A stretch of DNA of 60,231 bases from Nitriliruptoraceae bacterium (GCA_007122985.1 SKSM01000025.1:1-60231), one strand, 5' to 3'. Numbered from the stretch's first letter, positions 40,364-48,776 are shown. Numbers and translations: made by a program. Notes: generated by a model from the letters alone, not told the origin.

Positions 40364-42061
40364 TCAGGCCGGCTTCTCCTCTTCCGAGGCACCCTCCTGC
40401 GAGGCGTCCTCGTCGGACACGTCCTCGTCGGACACGTCCTCGGCCGGCGCCGCAGACTCCTCGGCCTCAGGCTCCACGGCCTCAGGCTCCACGGCCGGCG
40501 CCGCAGGCTCCACGGCCTCAGGCTCCACGTCCTCTGCAGCCGGCGCCGCAGGCTCCACGGCCTCAGGCTCCACGTCCTCCGCATCCGGCGCCGCGGGCGC
40601 CTCGGCCTCAGGCTCCACGGCCATCGGCTGCGACGGCTCCTCCTCGGTCGGCTCCGCGGAGGGCAGGTCCATGTCGTCGGTCTCCGCGAGCGCCATCTCC
40701 TCGGGGCTGAGCGACTCCTCCTCCTGGCCGAAGCCGGCCTGCGCGAAGGCCGCCGCCATGGTGCCGCTGGGGCCACCCTCCTCACCCGAGGAGTAGGCGG
40801 GCGAGACCGGCGGTGCGGACTCGTACGGCTCCTGCTCGGTGGGCTCGGCGGCCTGCTGCGCCTGCTTGAGCGACAGCGAGATCCGTCGCCGGACGGTGTC
40901 GATGTCGATGACCTTGACCTCGACCTTGTCTCCGACGTTGACGACGGCCTCGGGCACCTCGACGTGACGCTCGGCGAGCTCGGAGATGTGCACGAGCCCC
41001 TCGATGCCGTCGGCGACCTTCACGAACGCACCGAACGGGACCAGCTTGGTCACCTCGCCGTCGACGACCTGGCCCACCTCGTGCTCGCGGGCGAAGGCCT
41101 GCCACGGGTCCTCCTGGGTCGCCTTGAGCGAGAGGGACACACGCTCGCGCTCGAGGTCGACGTCGAGCACCTCGACCTCGACCTCGTCACCGACCTCAAC
41201 GACCTCCGAGGGGTGGTCGATGTGCTTCCACGACAGCTCGGAGACGTGCACGAGCCCGTCGACACCACCGAGGTCCACGAACGCACCGAAGTTGACGATC
41301 GAGGACACGACACCGCCGCGGACCTCACCCTTCTGCAGGGAGGTGAGGAAGCGCTCACGGAACTCGCTCTGGGTCTCCTCGAGGAACTTGCGGCGCGAGA
41401 GCACCACGTTGTTGCGGTTCTTGTCGAGCTCGATGATCTTGCACTCGAGCGACTCGCCCACGTAGGGCTGGAGGTCGCGGACGCGCCGCATCTCCACCAG
41501 CGACGCCGGCAGGAACCCGCGCAGGCCGATGTCGATGATCAGGCCACCCTTGACCACCTCGATGACCGAGCCCTGAACCGTGCGGTCCTCCTGGTAGATG
41601 CGCTCGATGGTGCCCCAGGCACGCTCGTACTGGGCCCGCTTCTTCGACAGGACGAGGCGACCTTCCTCGTCCTCCTTCTTCATCACCAGGGCTTCGACCA
41701 CGTCACCGACGGCGACGATCTCGTTGGGATCCACGTCGAGCTTGATCGACAGTTCCCGGGCGGGGATGACCCCCTCGGACTTCCAGCCGATGTCGACGAG
41801 GACCTCGTCGGGGTCGACCTTGACCACGACGCCTTCGATGATCTTGCCGTCCTCCATGGCGGTGACGGTGCCTTCGAGCGCGGCCTCGAACTCGTCGTCG
41901 TCGAGATCCCGCTCGACGATCGTGTCGCCGGTGGAGGTCATGCTGGTGCCCGGGTCCTGGCTGACGACGACGGGGTCGCTCGGTGCCTGCTGCGACTCCT
42001 GCGGCTCCTGGGACTCCTGGGACTCGGACGGGGTGGGCATGGGCTCGGGGGTATCGGACAT
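40364..42061 (-). CDS. rpsA: Ribosomal protein S1 with long acidic tail
   Basis: 565 residues with four S1 RNA-binding domains. The repeated signatures include GKIIEGVVVKVDPDEVLVDIG, VKGGLIIDIGLRGFLPASL, VVSSIVNFGAFVDLGG and VTKLVPFGAFVKVADG. The N-terminus (~40 residues) is Gln/Ser/Pro-rich. After about residue 400 comes a ~160-residue tail very rich in Glu, Ala, Pro and Asp, with 15-residue repeats. Most actinobacterial S1 have shorter tails. ATG 42061 begins the rpsA-coaE-uvrB cluster. S1 binds mRNA on the 30S subunit. Confidence 0.95.
   Translation of the reverse strand: MSDTPEPMPTPSESQESQEPQESQQAPSDPVVVSQDPGTSMTSTGDTIVERDLDDDEFEAALEGTVTAMEDGKIIEGVVVKVDPDEVLVDIGWKSEGVIPARELSIKLDVDPNEIVAVGDVVEALVMKKEDEEGRLVLSKKRAQYERAWGTIERIYQEDRTVQGSVIEVVKGGLIIDIGLRGFLPASLVEMRRVRDLQPYVGESLECKIIELDKNRNNVVLSRRKFLEETQSEFRERFLTSLQKGEVRGGVVSSIVNFGAFVDLGGVDGLVHVSELSWKHIDHPSEVVEVGDEVEVEVLDVDLERERVSLSLKATQEDPWQAFAREHEVGQVVDGEVTKLVPFGAFVKVADGIEGLVHISELAERHVEVPEAVVNVGDKVEVKVIDIDTVRRRISLSLKQAQQAAEPTEQEPYESAPPVSPAYSSGEEGGPSGTMAAAFAQAGFGQEEESLSPEEMALAETDDMDLPSAEPTEEEPSQPMAVEPEAEAPAAPDAEDVEPEAVEPAAPAAEDVEPEAVEPAAPAVEPEAVEPEAEESAAPAEDVSDEDVSDEDASQEGASEEEKPA
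40494..40583 (-). repeat. Two 45-bp tandem repeats in the rpsA tail
   Basis: Two adjacent 45-bp units (40494-40538 and 40539-40583) differ at one base. They code for the repeat AEDVEPEAVEPAAPA in the acidic tail of S1, and a decayed third unit follows. The unit is a multiple of three, so length change would keep the frame. Confidence 0.85.
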
Positions 42062-42203
42062 CGGGGCGTCGGTCTCTCGTCGGTGGGTTCGGTCGGGGTA
42101 GGGTCGGGCGCGACGCTGGGTCGCGCCACCGGGTCGATCCAACACCGCTCGCGGCGATGCGGCGGATCGTGCCACCCGGGTCCGGTCGGTGCGTCGCTCG
42201 AGG

Positions 42204-42222
42204 TGCCGACACCGTGTCGGCA
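42204..42222. promoter_or_regulatory. 19-bp perfect palindrome between rpsA and tag
   Basis: The sequence TGCCGACACCGTGTCGGCA has 9-bp arms around a single C. It lies 143 bp upstream of rpsA and 107 bp upstream of the first start on the plus strand. It looks like an operator for a dimeric regulator; an rpsA or tag control role is inference. Confidence 0.55.
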
Positions 42223-42328
42223 TGGGCACGTCGGACGCACGCAGCCCGGACACCTGCGCCAGGTGACGGCGACAGGGTCGCAGGGGGCGGTCACGGTGTC
42301 AACGTCGCCGCCACACCGAGGAGAGCCC

Positions 42329-42373
42329 ATGACCGCGTTGCACGAGCACCGGCAGCGGGTGGGCCGACGATGA
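42329..42373 (+). CDS. Possible 14-residue leader peptide before tag
   Basis: ATG 42329 has a strong GAGGAG ribosome site 5 nt upstream and reads MTALHEHRQRVGRR then TGA, which overlaps the tag ATG (ATGA). The tag gene itself lacks a good ribosome site. Translational coupling through this mini-ORF is likely. The peptide is basic and has no known motif; it may only serve as a ribosome loader. Confidence 0.5.
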   Translation: MTALHEHRQRVGRR

Positions 42374-42975
42374 CCGGCACGACCGCGGTCACCGACGACG
42401 GCGGGCTGCTGCGCCACCCCGACGGTCGTGTGCGCTGCTGGTGGTGCGGCCGGGACCCCGACTACCTCGTCTACCACGACACCGAATGGGGGGTGCCGGT
42501 CCGTGACGACCGTGCCGTGTTCGAGAAGCTGTGCCTCGAGGGCTTCCAGGCCGGTCTGTCATGGCTGACGATCCTGCGCAAGCGCGCTGCCTTCCGGGCC
42601 GCGTTCGCCGGCTTCGATCCGGCGATCGTCGCCGACTTCGGTGACGCCGAGGTGGCACGTCTGCTCGCGGATCCGGGGATCGTGCGCAACCGTGCCAAGA
42701 TCGAGGCCACCGTCGCCAACGCCCGGGCGTTCCTGCGCCTGTCCGAAGCGGGCGAGCGGCTCGGCGACCTGGTGTGGTCGTTCCAGCCCACCTCGACGTC
42801 CCGGCCCCGACGGCGCGACGACGTCCCGGCGACGACACGGGAGTCGGTGGCACTCTCACACGCGCTCAAGGCACGGGGCTTTCGGTTCGTCGGTCCGACC
42901 ACCTGCTACGCGACGATGCAGGCGCTCGGCCTGGTCGACGACCACCTGGAGGGCTGCTGGCGCCGCGGCCGGTGA
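42370..42975 (+). CDS. tag: DNA-3-methyladenine glycosylase I
   Basis: A 201-residue TAG-family enzyme. Zinc ligands: C in RCWWC and YHD His at the N-terminus, H and C in DDHLEGC at the C-terminus. Signature stretches are YHDTEWGVP, LCLEGFQAGLSWLTILRKR and FKFVG-like FRFVGPTTCYATMQALG. It removes 3-methyladenine from alkylated DNA. The first 19 residues are an extra N-terminal stretch. Its ATG overlaps the stop of a 14-codon mini-ORF. It shares a divergent region with rpsA. Confidence 0.92.
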   Translation: MTGTTAVTDDGGLLRHPDGRVRCWWCGRDPDYLVYHDTEWGVPVRDDRAVFEKLCLEGFQAGLSWLTILRKRAAFRAAFAGFDPAIVADFGDAEVARLLADPGIVRNRAKIEATVANARAFLRLSEAGERLGDLVWSFQPTSTSRPRRRDDVPATTRESVALSHALKARGFRFVGPTTCYATMQALGLVDDHLEGCWRRGR

Positions 42976-43042
42976 CCACCGCGTCCGGGTACCGTCGGAC
43001 ACCTGCTCCCCTCCCCCTCCCGTCGAGCCCGAGGTCGTCTCC

Positions 43043-43456
43043 GTGGCCCTGCGTCACCGCCGTCGCCGCCGTCGTCCGCAGGTGACCCTCGAGCGGCAGC
43101 CGGACGCGCTGCCGAAGTCGGGTCTGTTCACCGAGCCGCTGCGGGTCACGGCCCTGGACGTGCTCGATCCGGAGGTGCTCGACGACGGCCGGTACCGCGC
43201 GACCTTCCGGGTCGAGGTGCGCGACACCGAGGACCGCCGCTGCCCCGACATCGCCGTCGAGGCGCGGCTGTCCGGCCCGGAGCGCACGCGGACGGTGCAG
43301 GGCACCACCGACCTGCTCGGTCGCATCCGCTTCCGCATGGCCGGCCCCCCGGGGGCGTACCGCATCGAGCTCACCGACGTCGGCGCCAAGGGGCTGACCT
43401 GGGATCCGCAGGCCGGCCCCACCACGGCCGAGGCCGAGGTGACCTCCTCGCGCTGA
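43043..43456 (+). CDS. Small beta-rich protein of unknown function
   Basis: 137 residues starting at GTG 43043 with GAGG upstream. A very basic start ([10 protein letters not shown]) precedes PEVLDDGRYRATFRVEVRDTEDRRCPD and TDLLGRIRFRMAGPPGAYRIELTDV. That looks like an Ig-like or carboxypeptidase-regulatory-like beta sandwich. There is no signal peptide. It begins 67 bp after tag and is probably cotranscribed. I do not recognise a family; the fold guess is tentative. Confidence 0.6.
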   Translation: MALRHRRRRRRPQVTLERQPDALPKSGLFTEPLRVTALDVLDPEVLDDGRYRATFRVEVRDTEDRRCPDIAVEARLSGPERTRTVQGTTDLLGRIRFRMAGPPGAYRIELTDVGAKGLTWDPQAGPTTAEAEVTSSR

Positions 43457-43513
43457 GGCGCGCTGCAGCGGATGCGGCCCGGCACGTGACCCGGCTGCGG
43501 CGCCCGCCGGCAG

Positions 43514-43556
43514 CCGTGGAGCGCAGCGGCCACGCCTGCGGCATCCGGCTCCACGG
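43514..43556. terminator. Hairpin between convergent genes before polA end
   Basis: A 9-bp perfect stem ccgtggagc/gctccacgg encloses a smaller stem (cgcag/ctgcg). It sits between the plus-strand small gene and the 3' end of minus-strand polA, and could terminate both. Confidence 0.55.
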
Positions 43557-43570
43557 TTCCCGTGCGGCGC

Positions 43571-46249
43571 TCAGTGCTTCTGAGCGTCGAACCAGGTCGG
43601 GCCGACGGCGGTGTCGACGTCCAGCGGGACGGCGAGGTCGACGATCTGCCCCAGGGTGTCGACCACGAGCCGCTCGGCCTCGGCGAGTTCGTCGTCTGGC
43701 ACCTCGAGGATCACCTCGTCATGGACCTGCAGCAGCACCCTGGTCGCGAGCGACGAACGGTCGAGCGCGCGGTCCAGCTCGATCATGGCCAGCTTGATCA
43801 CGTCCGCGGCGGTGCCCTGGATCGGCGCGTTGAGCGCCATGCGCTCGGCCATCTGACGGCGGTTGCGGTTGTCCGAGGTCAGATCCGGGAGGTAGCGCCG
43901 GCGACCGAACAGCGTGGTCGTGTAGCCGTCGCGGGCGGCTGCCTGGACCGCCTCGTCGAGGAACGAGCGCACCTTGGGAAACCGTGCGAAGTACGCATCG
44001 ACGATCGCCGCCGCCTCGTCGGGCGGGATCTGCAGCTGCTGTCCGAGCCCGTAGGGCGTCAGTCCGTAGGCGAGTCCGTAGTTGACCGCCTTCGCGCGGT
44101 CGCGCAGCGTGCTGTCGACGGCGTCGAGCGGCAGGTCGAACACCTTGGCCGCGGTCGTGGCGTGGATGTCCTCGCCGGCCGAGAACGCGTCCAACAGGCC
44201 CTCGTCCCCCGAGAGGTGGGCGAGGATGCGCAGCTCGATCTGCGAGTAGTCGGCGACGAGCAGCTGGGCGAACCCCGGTCCGGCCACGAACGCCCGGCGG
44301 ATCTCGCGACCCTCGTCGCGCCTGACCGGGATGTTCTGCAGGTTCGGGTTCGACGACGACAGCCGGCCGGTGGCGGCGATGGTCTGCGAGAACGTGGTGT
44401 GGATCCGTCCGGTGACCGGGTCGACGAGCGGCGGCAGCGCGTCGACGTAGGTGGTCAGCAGCTTGCTGACCTCCCGCCACTCGAGGATCGCCGGCACGAT
44501 CGGGTGGGCGTCCAGCAGGTTGCTCAGCGCCTGCGCGTCGGTCGAGTAGCCGGTCTTGATCCGCCGGGTCTTCGGCAGGCCCAGCTCCTCGAAGAGCACC
44601 TGTTGGAGCTGCGGACCCGAGCCGACGTTGAAGACCCGTCCGGCGTGGTCGTGGACCTCGCGCTCCAGGGCGTCGACGCGACCGGCGAGGCGCTCGCGGA
44701 TCTCCCCGAGCACATCGAGGTCGAGCGCGACACCGGCCCGTTCCATCCGCGCCAGCACGGGCGCGAGGGGCAGCTCGATCCGATCGTGCAGCGCGGTCTG
44801 GTCGCGGTCGGCCAGGATGCCACCGAGGTGGTCGGCGAGCTCCAGGGTGGCCTGCGCGGCCAGGGCGCGTTCGGCGACCGGCTCCGGCTCGTCGACGTCC
44901 AGCGCGAGCTGGTCACCGGACTCGGCCGCGGTCTCGGGCGTGACCGAGCGCTGCAGGTGCTGCAACGCCAGGCGGTCGAGCTCGAAGCTGCGCTGCTCGG
45001 GGGTCAGCAGATAGGCGGCCAGCACCGTGTCCAGCCGCACGTTGCTGACCGGCCAGCCACGTCCGGTGGCGGCGTGGTCGAGGAGCTTGAGATCGTGGGT
45101 GACCACCGGCCGGGTCGGGTCCGCCAGCAGCCCCGTCAAGGCGTCGAGGTCCGCCTGCTCGAGCGCCTCCAGCGGCGCAGAGACCGGGTCACGGTCCGCA
45201 CCGGCCAGGGCGACGGCAACCCACTCCACGTGCGGTGGGCGACCGGTGGTCATCGCCAGCACGGCGACGGGCCCCTCCACCCCCTCCAGCCAGGCTGGCA
45301 GCTCACCCGCAGCCAGGCGCGTGGGCTGGATGTCGAACCCTGCGGCGCCGGCCGACTCCTGCGCACCGAGCACCTCCTCGACGAACCGGTCGTAGAGCTG
45401 GCGGAACTCGAGCGCGCCGAACAGCTCGCGAACCGCGGGACCGTCGACCTCGCCACGTCGCAGATCCTTGAGATCGAGATCGAGGTCCAGGTCGCGACGC
45501 AGCCGCATCACCTGCCGGTTGAGCTCGACCTGCTGGCGGTGCTCGCCGAGCATCGCCGGCACCTTCTTGCCGGAGAGCTCGTCGAGGTGCTCGTAGACGC
45601 CGTCGACGTCGCCGTAGGTCCGCACGAGCTTGGCCGCGGTCTTGTCACCGACCCCCGGGACGCCCGGCAGGTTGTCCGAGCTGTCGCCGCGCAGTGCCGC
45701 GACGTCCAGGTAGGAGCCCGGCGGGACGCCATAGCGCTCCTCGACCGCGTCGGGGGTCATCTCGGCCATCTCGGTGATGCCGCGAAGGGTGTAGAGCACG
45801 GTGAGGTCGTCGTCGACCAGCTGCATCGCGTCCCGGTCGCCGGTGACCACATAGGCGTGGAACCCCGCCTCCACAGCGGAGCTCGCAAGGGTCGCGAGCA
45901 CGTCGTCGGCCTCGACGCCCTCCACCTCGACGACGGGGACGTCGAGCACCGAGAGGACCTGCTTGATCAGGTCGACCTGAGGGCGGAACTCGTCGGGTGG
46001 GCTCTCCCGGTTGGCCTTGTACTCCGGGAACGCCGCGGTCCGTGCGGTGTCACGCCCCCGGTCGAAGGCCACCACGATCGCGTCCGGGTCCCGATCGGCG
46101 AGGAGCTTGATCAGCATCGAGGTGAAGCCGTAGACGGCGTTGGTCAGCTGCCCGGTGTTGGTCCGGAGCGTGTCAGGCAGCGCGTAGAACGCGCGGTAGG
46201 CGAGCGAATGCCCGTCGAGCAGCAGGATCGAGCGGCGGTCGCGCGTCAC
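43571..46249 (-). CDS. polA: DNA polymerase I
   Basis: 892 residues. The 5'-3' exonuclease is at ~1-300 (LLLDGHSLAYRAFYALP, VAFDRGRDTARTA, ALRGDSSDNLPGVPGVGDKTA). The 3'-5' exonuclease region (~310-500) is degenerate: no DxE pair in its first motif (VLAMTTG), though HDLKLLDHA is kept. The polymerase has motif A ADYSQIELRILAHLSGD, motif B RDRAKAVNYGLAYGL and motif C LLQVHDEVILE. Loss of proofreading is usual in actinobacterial Pol I. GTG 46249 has AGGAG 7 nt upstream; the extra 163 upstream residues are excluded. Confidence 0.96.
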   Translation of the reverse strand: MTRDRRSILLLDGHSLAYRAFYALPDTLRTNTGQLTNAVYGFTSMLIKLLADRDPDAIVVAFDRGRDTARTAAFPEYKANRESPPDEFRPQVDLIKQVLSVLDVPVVEVEGVEADDVLATLASSAVEAGFHAYVVTGDRDAMQLVDDDLTVLYTLRGITEMAEMTPDAVEERYGVPPGSYLDVAALRGDSSDNLPGVPGVGDKTAAKLVRTYGDVDGVYEHLDELSGKKVPAMLGEHRQQVELNRQVMRLRRDLDLDLDLKDLRRGEVDGPAVRELFGALEFRQLYDRFVEEVLGAQESAGAAGFDIQPTRLAAGELPAWLEGVEGPVAVLAMTTGRPPHVEWVAVALAGADRDPVSAPLEALEQADLDALTGLLADPTRPVVTHDLKLLDHAATGRGWPVSNVRLDTVLAAYLLTPEQRSFELDRLALQHLQRSVTPETAAESGDQLALDVDEPEPVAERALAAQATLELADHLGGILADRDQTALHDRIELPLAPVLARMERAGVALDLDVLGEIRERLAGRVDALEREVHDHAGRVFNVGSGPQLQQVLFEELGLPKTRRIKTGYSTDAQALSNLLDAHPIVPAILEWREVSKLLTTYVDALPPLVDPVTGRIHTTFSQTIAATGRLSSSNPNLQNIPVRRDEGREIRRAFVAGPGFAQLLVADYSQIELRILAHLSGDEGLLDAFSAGEDIHATTAAKVFDLPLDAVDSTLRDRAKAVNYGLAYGLTPYGLGQQLQIPPDEAAAIVDAYFARFPKVRSFLDEAVQAAARDGYTTTLFGRRRYLPDLTSDNRNRRQMAERMALNAPIQGTAADVIKLAMIELDRALDRSSLATRVLLQVHDEVILEVPDDELAEAERLVVDTLGQIVDLAVPLDVDTAVGPTWFDAQKH

Positions 46250-46372
46250 GGCCGGCTCCTGACATCGGCGGTGCGGAGAGCCCGAGCCTACTGAGGCGTG
46301 CACACCGCGCCCGCTCGGACACGGCACCCTGTGGGCGGTCCGTGCCCGCCCCCGATCCCGACGAGGCCACCC

Positions 46373-47209
46373 GTGAGCACCTCCGCACCCGAATCGCCCC
46401 ACGTGTTCGACACCGACGAGGCCCGCTTCGAGCAGGACGTGCTCGAGCGCTCCCGCCACCAGCCGGTGATCGTCGACCTCTGGGCCGCGTGGTGCGGACC
46501 CTGCCGCACGCTCGGACCCATGCTCGAGTCGGCGGTCGAGGCGCGCGGGGGCGACGTCGTGCTCGCGAAGGTCGACGTCGACGCCAACCCGGCGATCGCC
46601 AGCCGTTACAAGGTCCAGGGCATCCCGATGGTGCTCGCTTTCCGCGACGGACGGCTCGTCCAGCAGTTCACCGGCGTGCGACCCGCCGCCGAGCTCGAGC
46701 GCTTCATCGACGACGTCCTCCCGAGCGAGGCCGACCAAGCCGTGGCCCGTGCCCGGTCGCTGTCCGGTGATGCCGCGATCGCGGAGCTACGTCGGTCGCT
46801 CGAGCTGGATCCAACCCACCGGGAGGCCGCGATCGGGCTGGCCGAGCAGCTGCTCGAGCAGGATCCGGACACGGCCCTCGACCTGATCCGGCCGCACCGC
46901 CCGGACCCGGCCGCGGAGGCCGTCGCGACCCGTGCTGAGCTGGCACGCTCAGGGACCGACCTGGCGGGGCTGCAGGCCACGGTCGATGCCGGCGACGCCG
47001 ACGGCTCCACGCTGCTCGAGCTCGGTCGCGCACTGGCCGCCGACAGCCAGTACGAGGCGGCGTTGGAGCACCTGCTCGCGGCCGTGGAGCTCGGGGGCGA
47101 CACCCGCGAGCCGGCCCGCGAGCAGCTCGTTTCGATCTTCGGGCTGCTCGGCGACGACCACCCGTCCGTGCGTGCGGTCCGGCCCCGGCTCGCCCGGGCG
47201 CTGTACTGA
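46373..47209 (+). CDS. Thioredoxin-domain protein with TPR-like C-terminal half (CnoX-like)
   Basis: 278 residues. The N-terminal thioredoxin fold has WAAWCGPC (C41, C44) and the cis-Pro segment GIPMVLAFRDG. The C-terminal half (residues ~130-278) is helical, with TPR-like units around SLELDPTHREAAIGLAEQLL and LGRALAADSQYEAALEHLL. This matches YbbN/CnoX-type cochaperones, which hold client proteins during oxidative stress. E. coli CnoX lacks an active CxxC, but this one keeps it, so a redox role is also possible. GTG 46373 has GAGG 7 nt upstream. It diverges from polA. Confidence 0.85.
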   Translation: MSTSAPESPHVFDTDEARFEQDVLERSRHQPVIVDLWAAWCGPCRTLGPMLESAVEARGGDVVLAKVDVDANPAIASRYKVQGIPMVLAFRDGRLVQQFTGVRPAAELERFIDDVLPSEADQAVARARSLSGDAAIAELRRSLELDPTHREAAIGLAEQLLEQDPDTALDLIRPHRPDPAAEAVATRAELARSGTDLAGLQATVDAGDADGSTLLELGRALAADSQYEAALEHLLAAVELGGDTREPAREQLVSIFGLLGDDHPSVRAVRPRLARALY

Positions 47210-47227
47210 CCGCCGGGCCGGCTGGGC

Positions 47228-47833
47228 TCAGCCGTCGAGCCGGCTGATCACCTGCTCGGCGACCTGACGCATCGTCTGGCGGCGCTCCATGGCCTGGCGC
47301 TGGAGGAACCGGAAGGCGTCCGCCTCCGACATCTGCTCCTGCTCCTGCAGCAAGCCCTTCGCCCGCTCCACGAGCTTTCGCGCCTCGAGCCGACCCTGAA
47401 GGTCGTCGACCTCCCGTTCGAGGCCGGAGAGCTCACGGAATCGTCCCGCCGCGATCTCCACCGCAGGCAGCAGGTCGTGCTTCTGGAAGGGCTTGACCAG
47501 GTAGGCCATTGCGCCGGCGCGGCGGGCCTTCTCGACCAGATCACGTTGGCTGAAGGCGGTGAGGATCAGGATCGCCGAGAGCCGCTCTCGGGCGATCTCC
47601 TCGGCGGCCTGGATTCCGTCCATGACCGGCATCTTGACATCGAGGATCACCAGGTCCGGTTCGAGCTCACGGGTCAGGCGCACAGCAGAGGCCCCATCAG
47701 CGACCTCCGCCACGACCTCGAAGCCCTCCTCCTGGAGCATCTCCTTGAGGTCGAGACGGATCAGCGCCTCGTCCTCGGCGATCAGGACCCGGGTCGGGGT
47801 CACGCTGGTCGTGTCGGTCGTCTCTGCGGTCAC
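47228..47833 (-). CDS. ANTAR-domain response regulator, PdtaR-like
   Basis: 201 residues: an N-terminal receiver (acid pair E20/D21, phosphoacceptor D65 in LVILDVKMPVMDG, K114 in YLVKPF) and a C-terminal ANTAR RNA-binding helix set (KLVERAKGLLQEQ, DAFRFLQRQAMERRQTMRQVAEQVI). ANTAR regulators bind dual hairpins in nascent mRNA and act as antiterminators. In mycobacteria the homologue PdtaR partners histidine kinase PdtaS. No kinase adjoins it. GTG 47833 overlaps the stop of the coiled-coil gene (GTGA), so the two are coupled. Confidence 0.93.
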   Translation of the reverse strand: MTAETTDTTSVTPTRVLIAEDEALIRLDLKEMLQEEGFEVVAEVADGASAVRLTRELEPDLVILDVKMPVMDGIQAAEEIARERLSAILILTAFSQRDLVEKARRAGAMAYLVKPFQKHDLLPAVEIAAGRFRELSGLEREVDDLQGRLEARKLVERAKGLLQEQEQMSEADAFRFLQRQAMERRQTMRQVAEQVISRLDG

Positions 47834-48186
47834 GTGCGGCCCTCCGCCCGGTGGTCAGGCTGACGCTCGAGCAGTCGGTCGAGCACGGCATCCTGCTCGG
47901 CGAGCAGATCGGCGATCCGCCGACGGGTGTCCTCGAGCGACGCGGTGTGGCGGTCCAGATCGGTGCGTGCGTCCCGCCACTCGCGCTCGGCGAGGGGGGT
48001 GTCCGCAGTGAGCTTGCGACGTTCGGCGTCCTCGGCGATGTCAGCCAGGTGCCGCACCTGCTCGAGCAGCACCTGTTCGGCCCGGCGTGCGTGGTCCAAC
48101 TCCTCGCGGAGCCGGGACAGTCGGGCGCGCACGCGCTGCGGGGGCCGTGTCGTAGCCAGGTCGCTGCCTCCGGGTCGCACACGCAC
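47830..48186 (-). CDS. Coiled-coil protein upstream of the ANTAR regulator
   Basis: 118 residues, almost entirely helical with long heptad-like runs (RLREELDHARRAEQVLLEQVRHL, LDRHTASLEDTRRRIADLLAEQDAVLDRLLE). No Cys or membrane segment. It lies upstream of, and overlaps (GTGA), the ANTAR response regulator, so it may regulate or scaffold it. I do not recognise the family. ATG 48186 gives a plausible start; the ribosome site is weak. Confidence 0.65.
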   Translation of the reverse strand: MRVRPGGSDLATTRPPQRVRARLSRLREELDHARRAEQVLLEQVRHLADIAEDAERRKLTADTPLAEREWRDARTDLDRHTASLEDTRRRIADLLAEQDAVLDRLLERQPDHRAEGRT

Positions 48187-48355
48187 GGTTTGGGGGAACG
48201 GATGGGCAATCGGGATGAGGACCGGAGCTCGCCGGTCCGGGCGCCGTCGGGCACCCGTGGTGTCCGCCGGTGCTGTCCGGGACGGATCGGCGGCACCCGC
48301 CGCACGGCAACGCTAGCGGTTTGCGGCCACCGCCCGCGAACAGCCGCAAGCGGGG

Positions 48356-48438
48356 TACCCCCGGTGGGACTCGAACCCACAAGCCCATCGGGCAGACGAT
48401 TTTGAGTCGTCCCTGTATGCCAGTTCCAGCACGGGGGC
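48356..48438 (-). tRNA. tRNA-Leu (anticodon CAA)
   Basis: An 83-nt class II cloverleaf. The acceptor GCCCCCG (48438-48432) pairs with CGGGGGT (48363-48357), with a G-U first pair, and the discriminator A is at 48356. The anticodon arm GACGA-CTCAAAA-TCGTC gives anticodon CAA. A long variable arm and the T-arm GTGGG-TTCGAGT-CCCAC complete it. No encoded CCA. It reads UUG. Confidence 0.95.
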
Positions 48439-48776
48439 GCAGGGTCGGCGGGCCCACCACCGACCCTGCGAACGGTACCTCGACGACCGCCCACCTGCGG
48501 TTCCGGTGCGACGGGCCCACCCGTCACGGCGTTCGCGACGCGTCGTGGTTGTTGCCCAGACGGTTACGACCGGCGTAGTCTGTGCCGGCACGAGAGCGAG
48601 CGAGACCGTTGTCACGGCCCACCGACCCCTTCGGTGCCGACTATCGTCTCTGTGACGCCAGTCCTGTGACACCGGGCCTCTGACACCAGCTGGCCGCACC
48701 AGCTGTCGCGGCTCGTGCGCCAGAGCGTCACGCCGTCGTCCGGCTCGCACCCTGCCCCCGATTCGGAGGACCCACG
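48439..48776 (+). promoter_or_regulatory. Regulatory region upstream of the OpuB-like operon
   Basis: 338 bp with no believable gene. A possible promoter (TTGCCC, 18 bp, TAGTCT) is near 48552-48581. A 3 x 14-bp repeat array and two CAGCTG hexamers (48688-48706 area) follow. The ribosome site GGAGGA is at 48765-48770. Confidence 0.45.
48651..48692. repeat. Three 14-bp direct repeats before the OpuB-like operon
   Basis: Units TGTGACGCCAGTCC (48651), TGTGACACCGGGCC (48665) and TCTGACACCAGCTG (48679) share TGACRCC and are exactly 14 bp apart. They lie ~85-125 bp before the permease start, downstream of a possible promoter. Likely regulator-binding array; the factor is unknown. Confidence 0.6.

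Noticed and set aside
40031-42373. 780-codon plus-strand frame opposite rpsA
   Set aside because: Leu/Asp/Arg repeats mirror the acidic rpsA tail. Only its last 15 codons (mini-ORF before tag) have a ribosome site.
43562-46294. 910-codon plus-strand frame opposite polA
   Set aside because: Shadow of polA codon bias; no recognisable domain.
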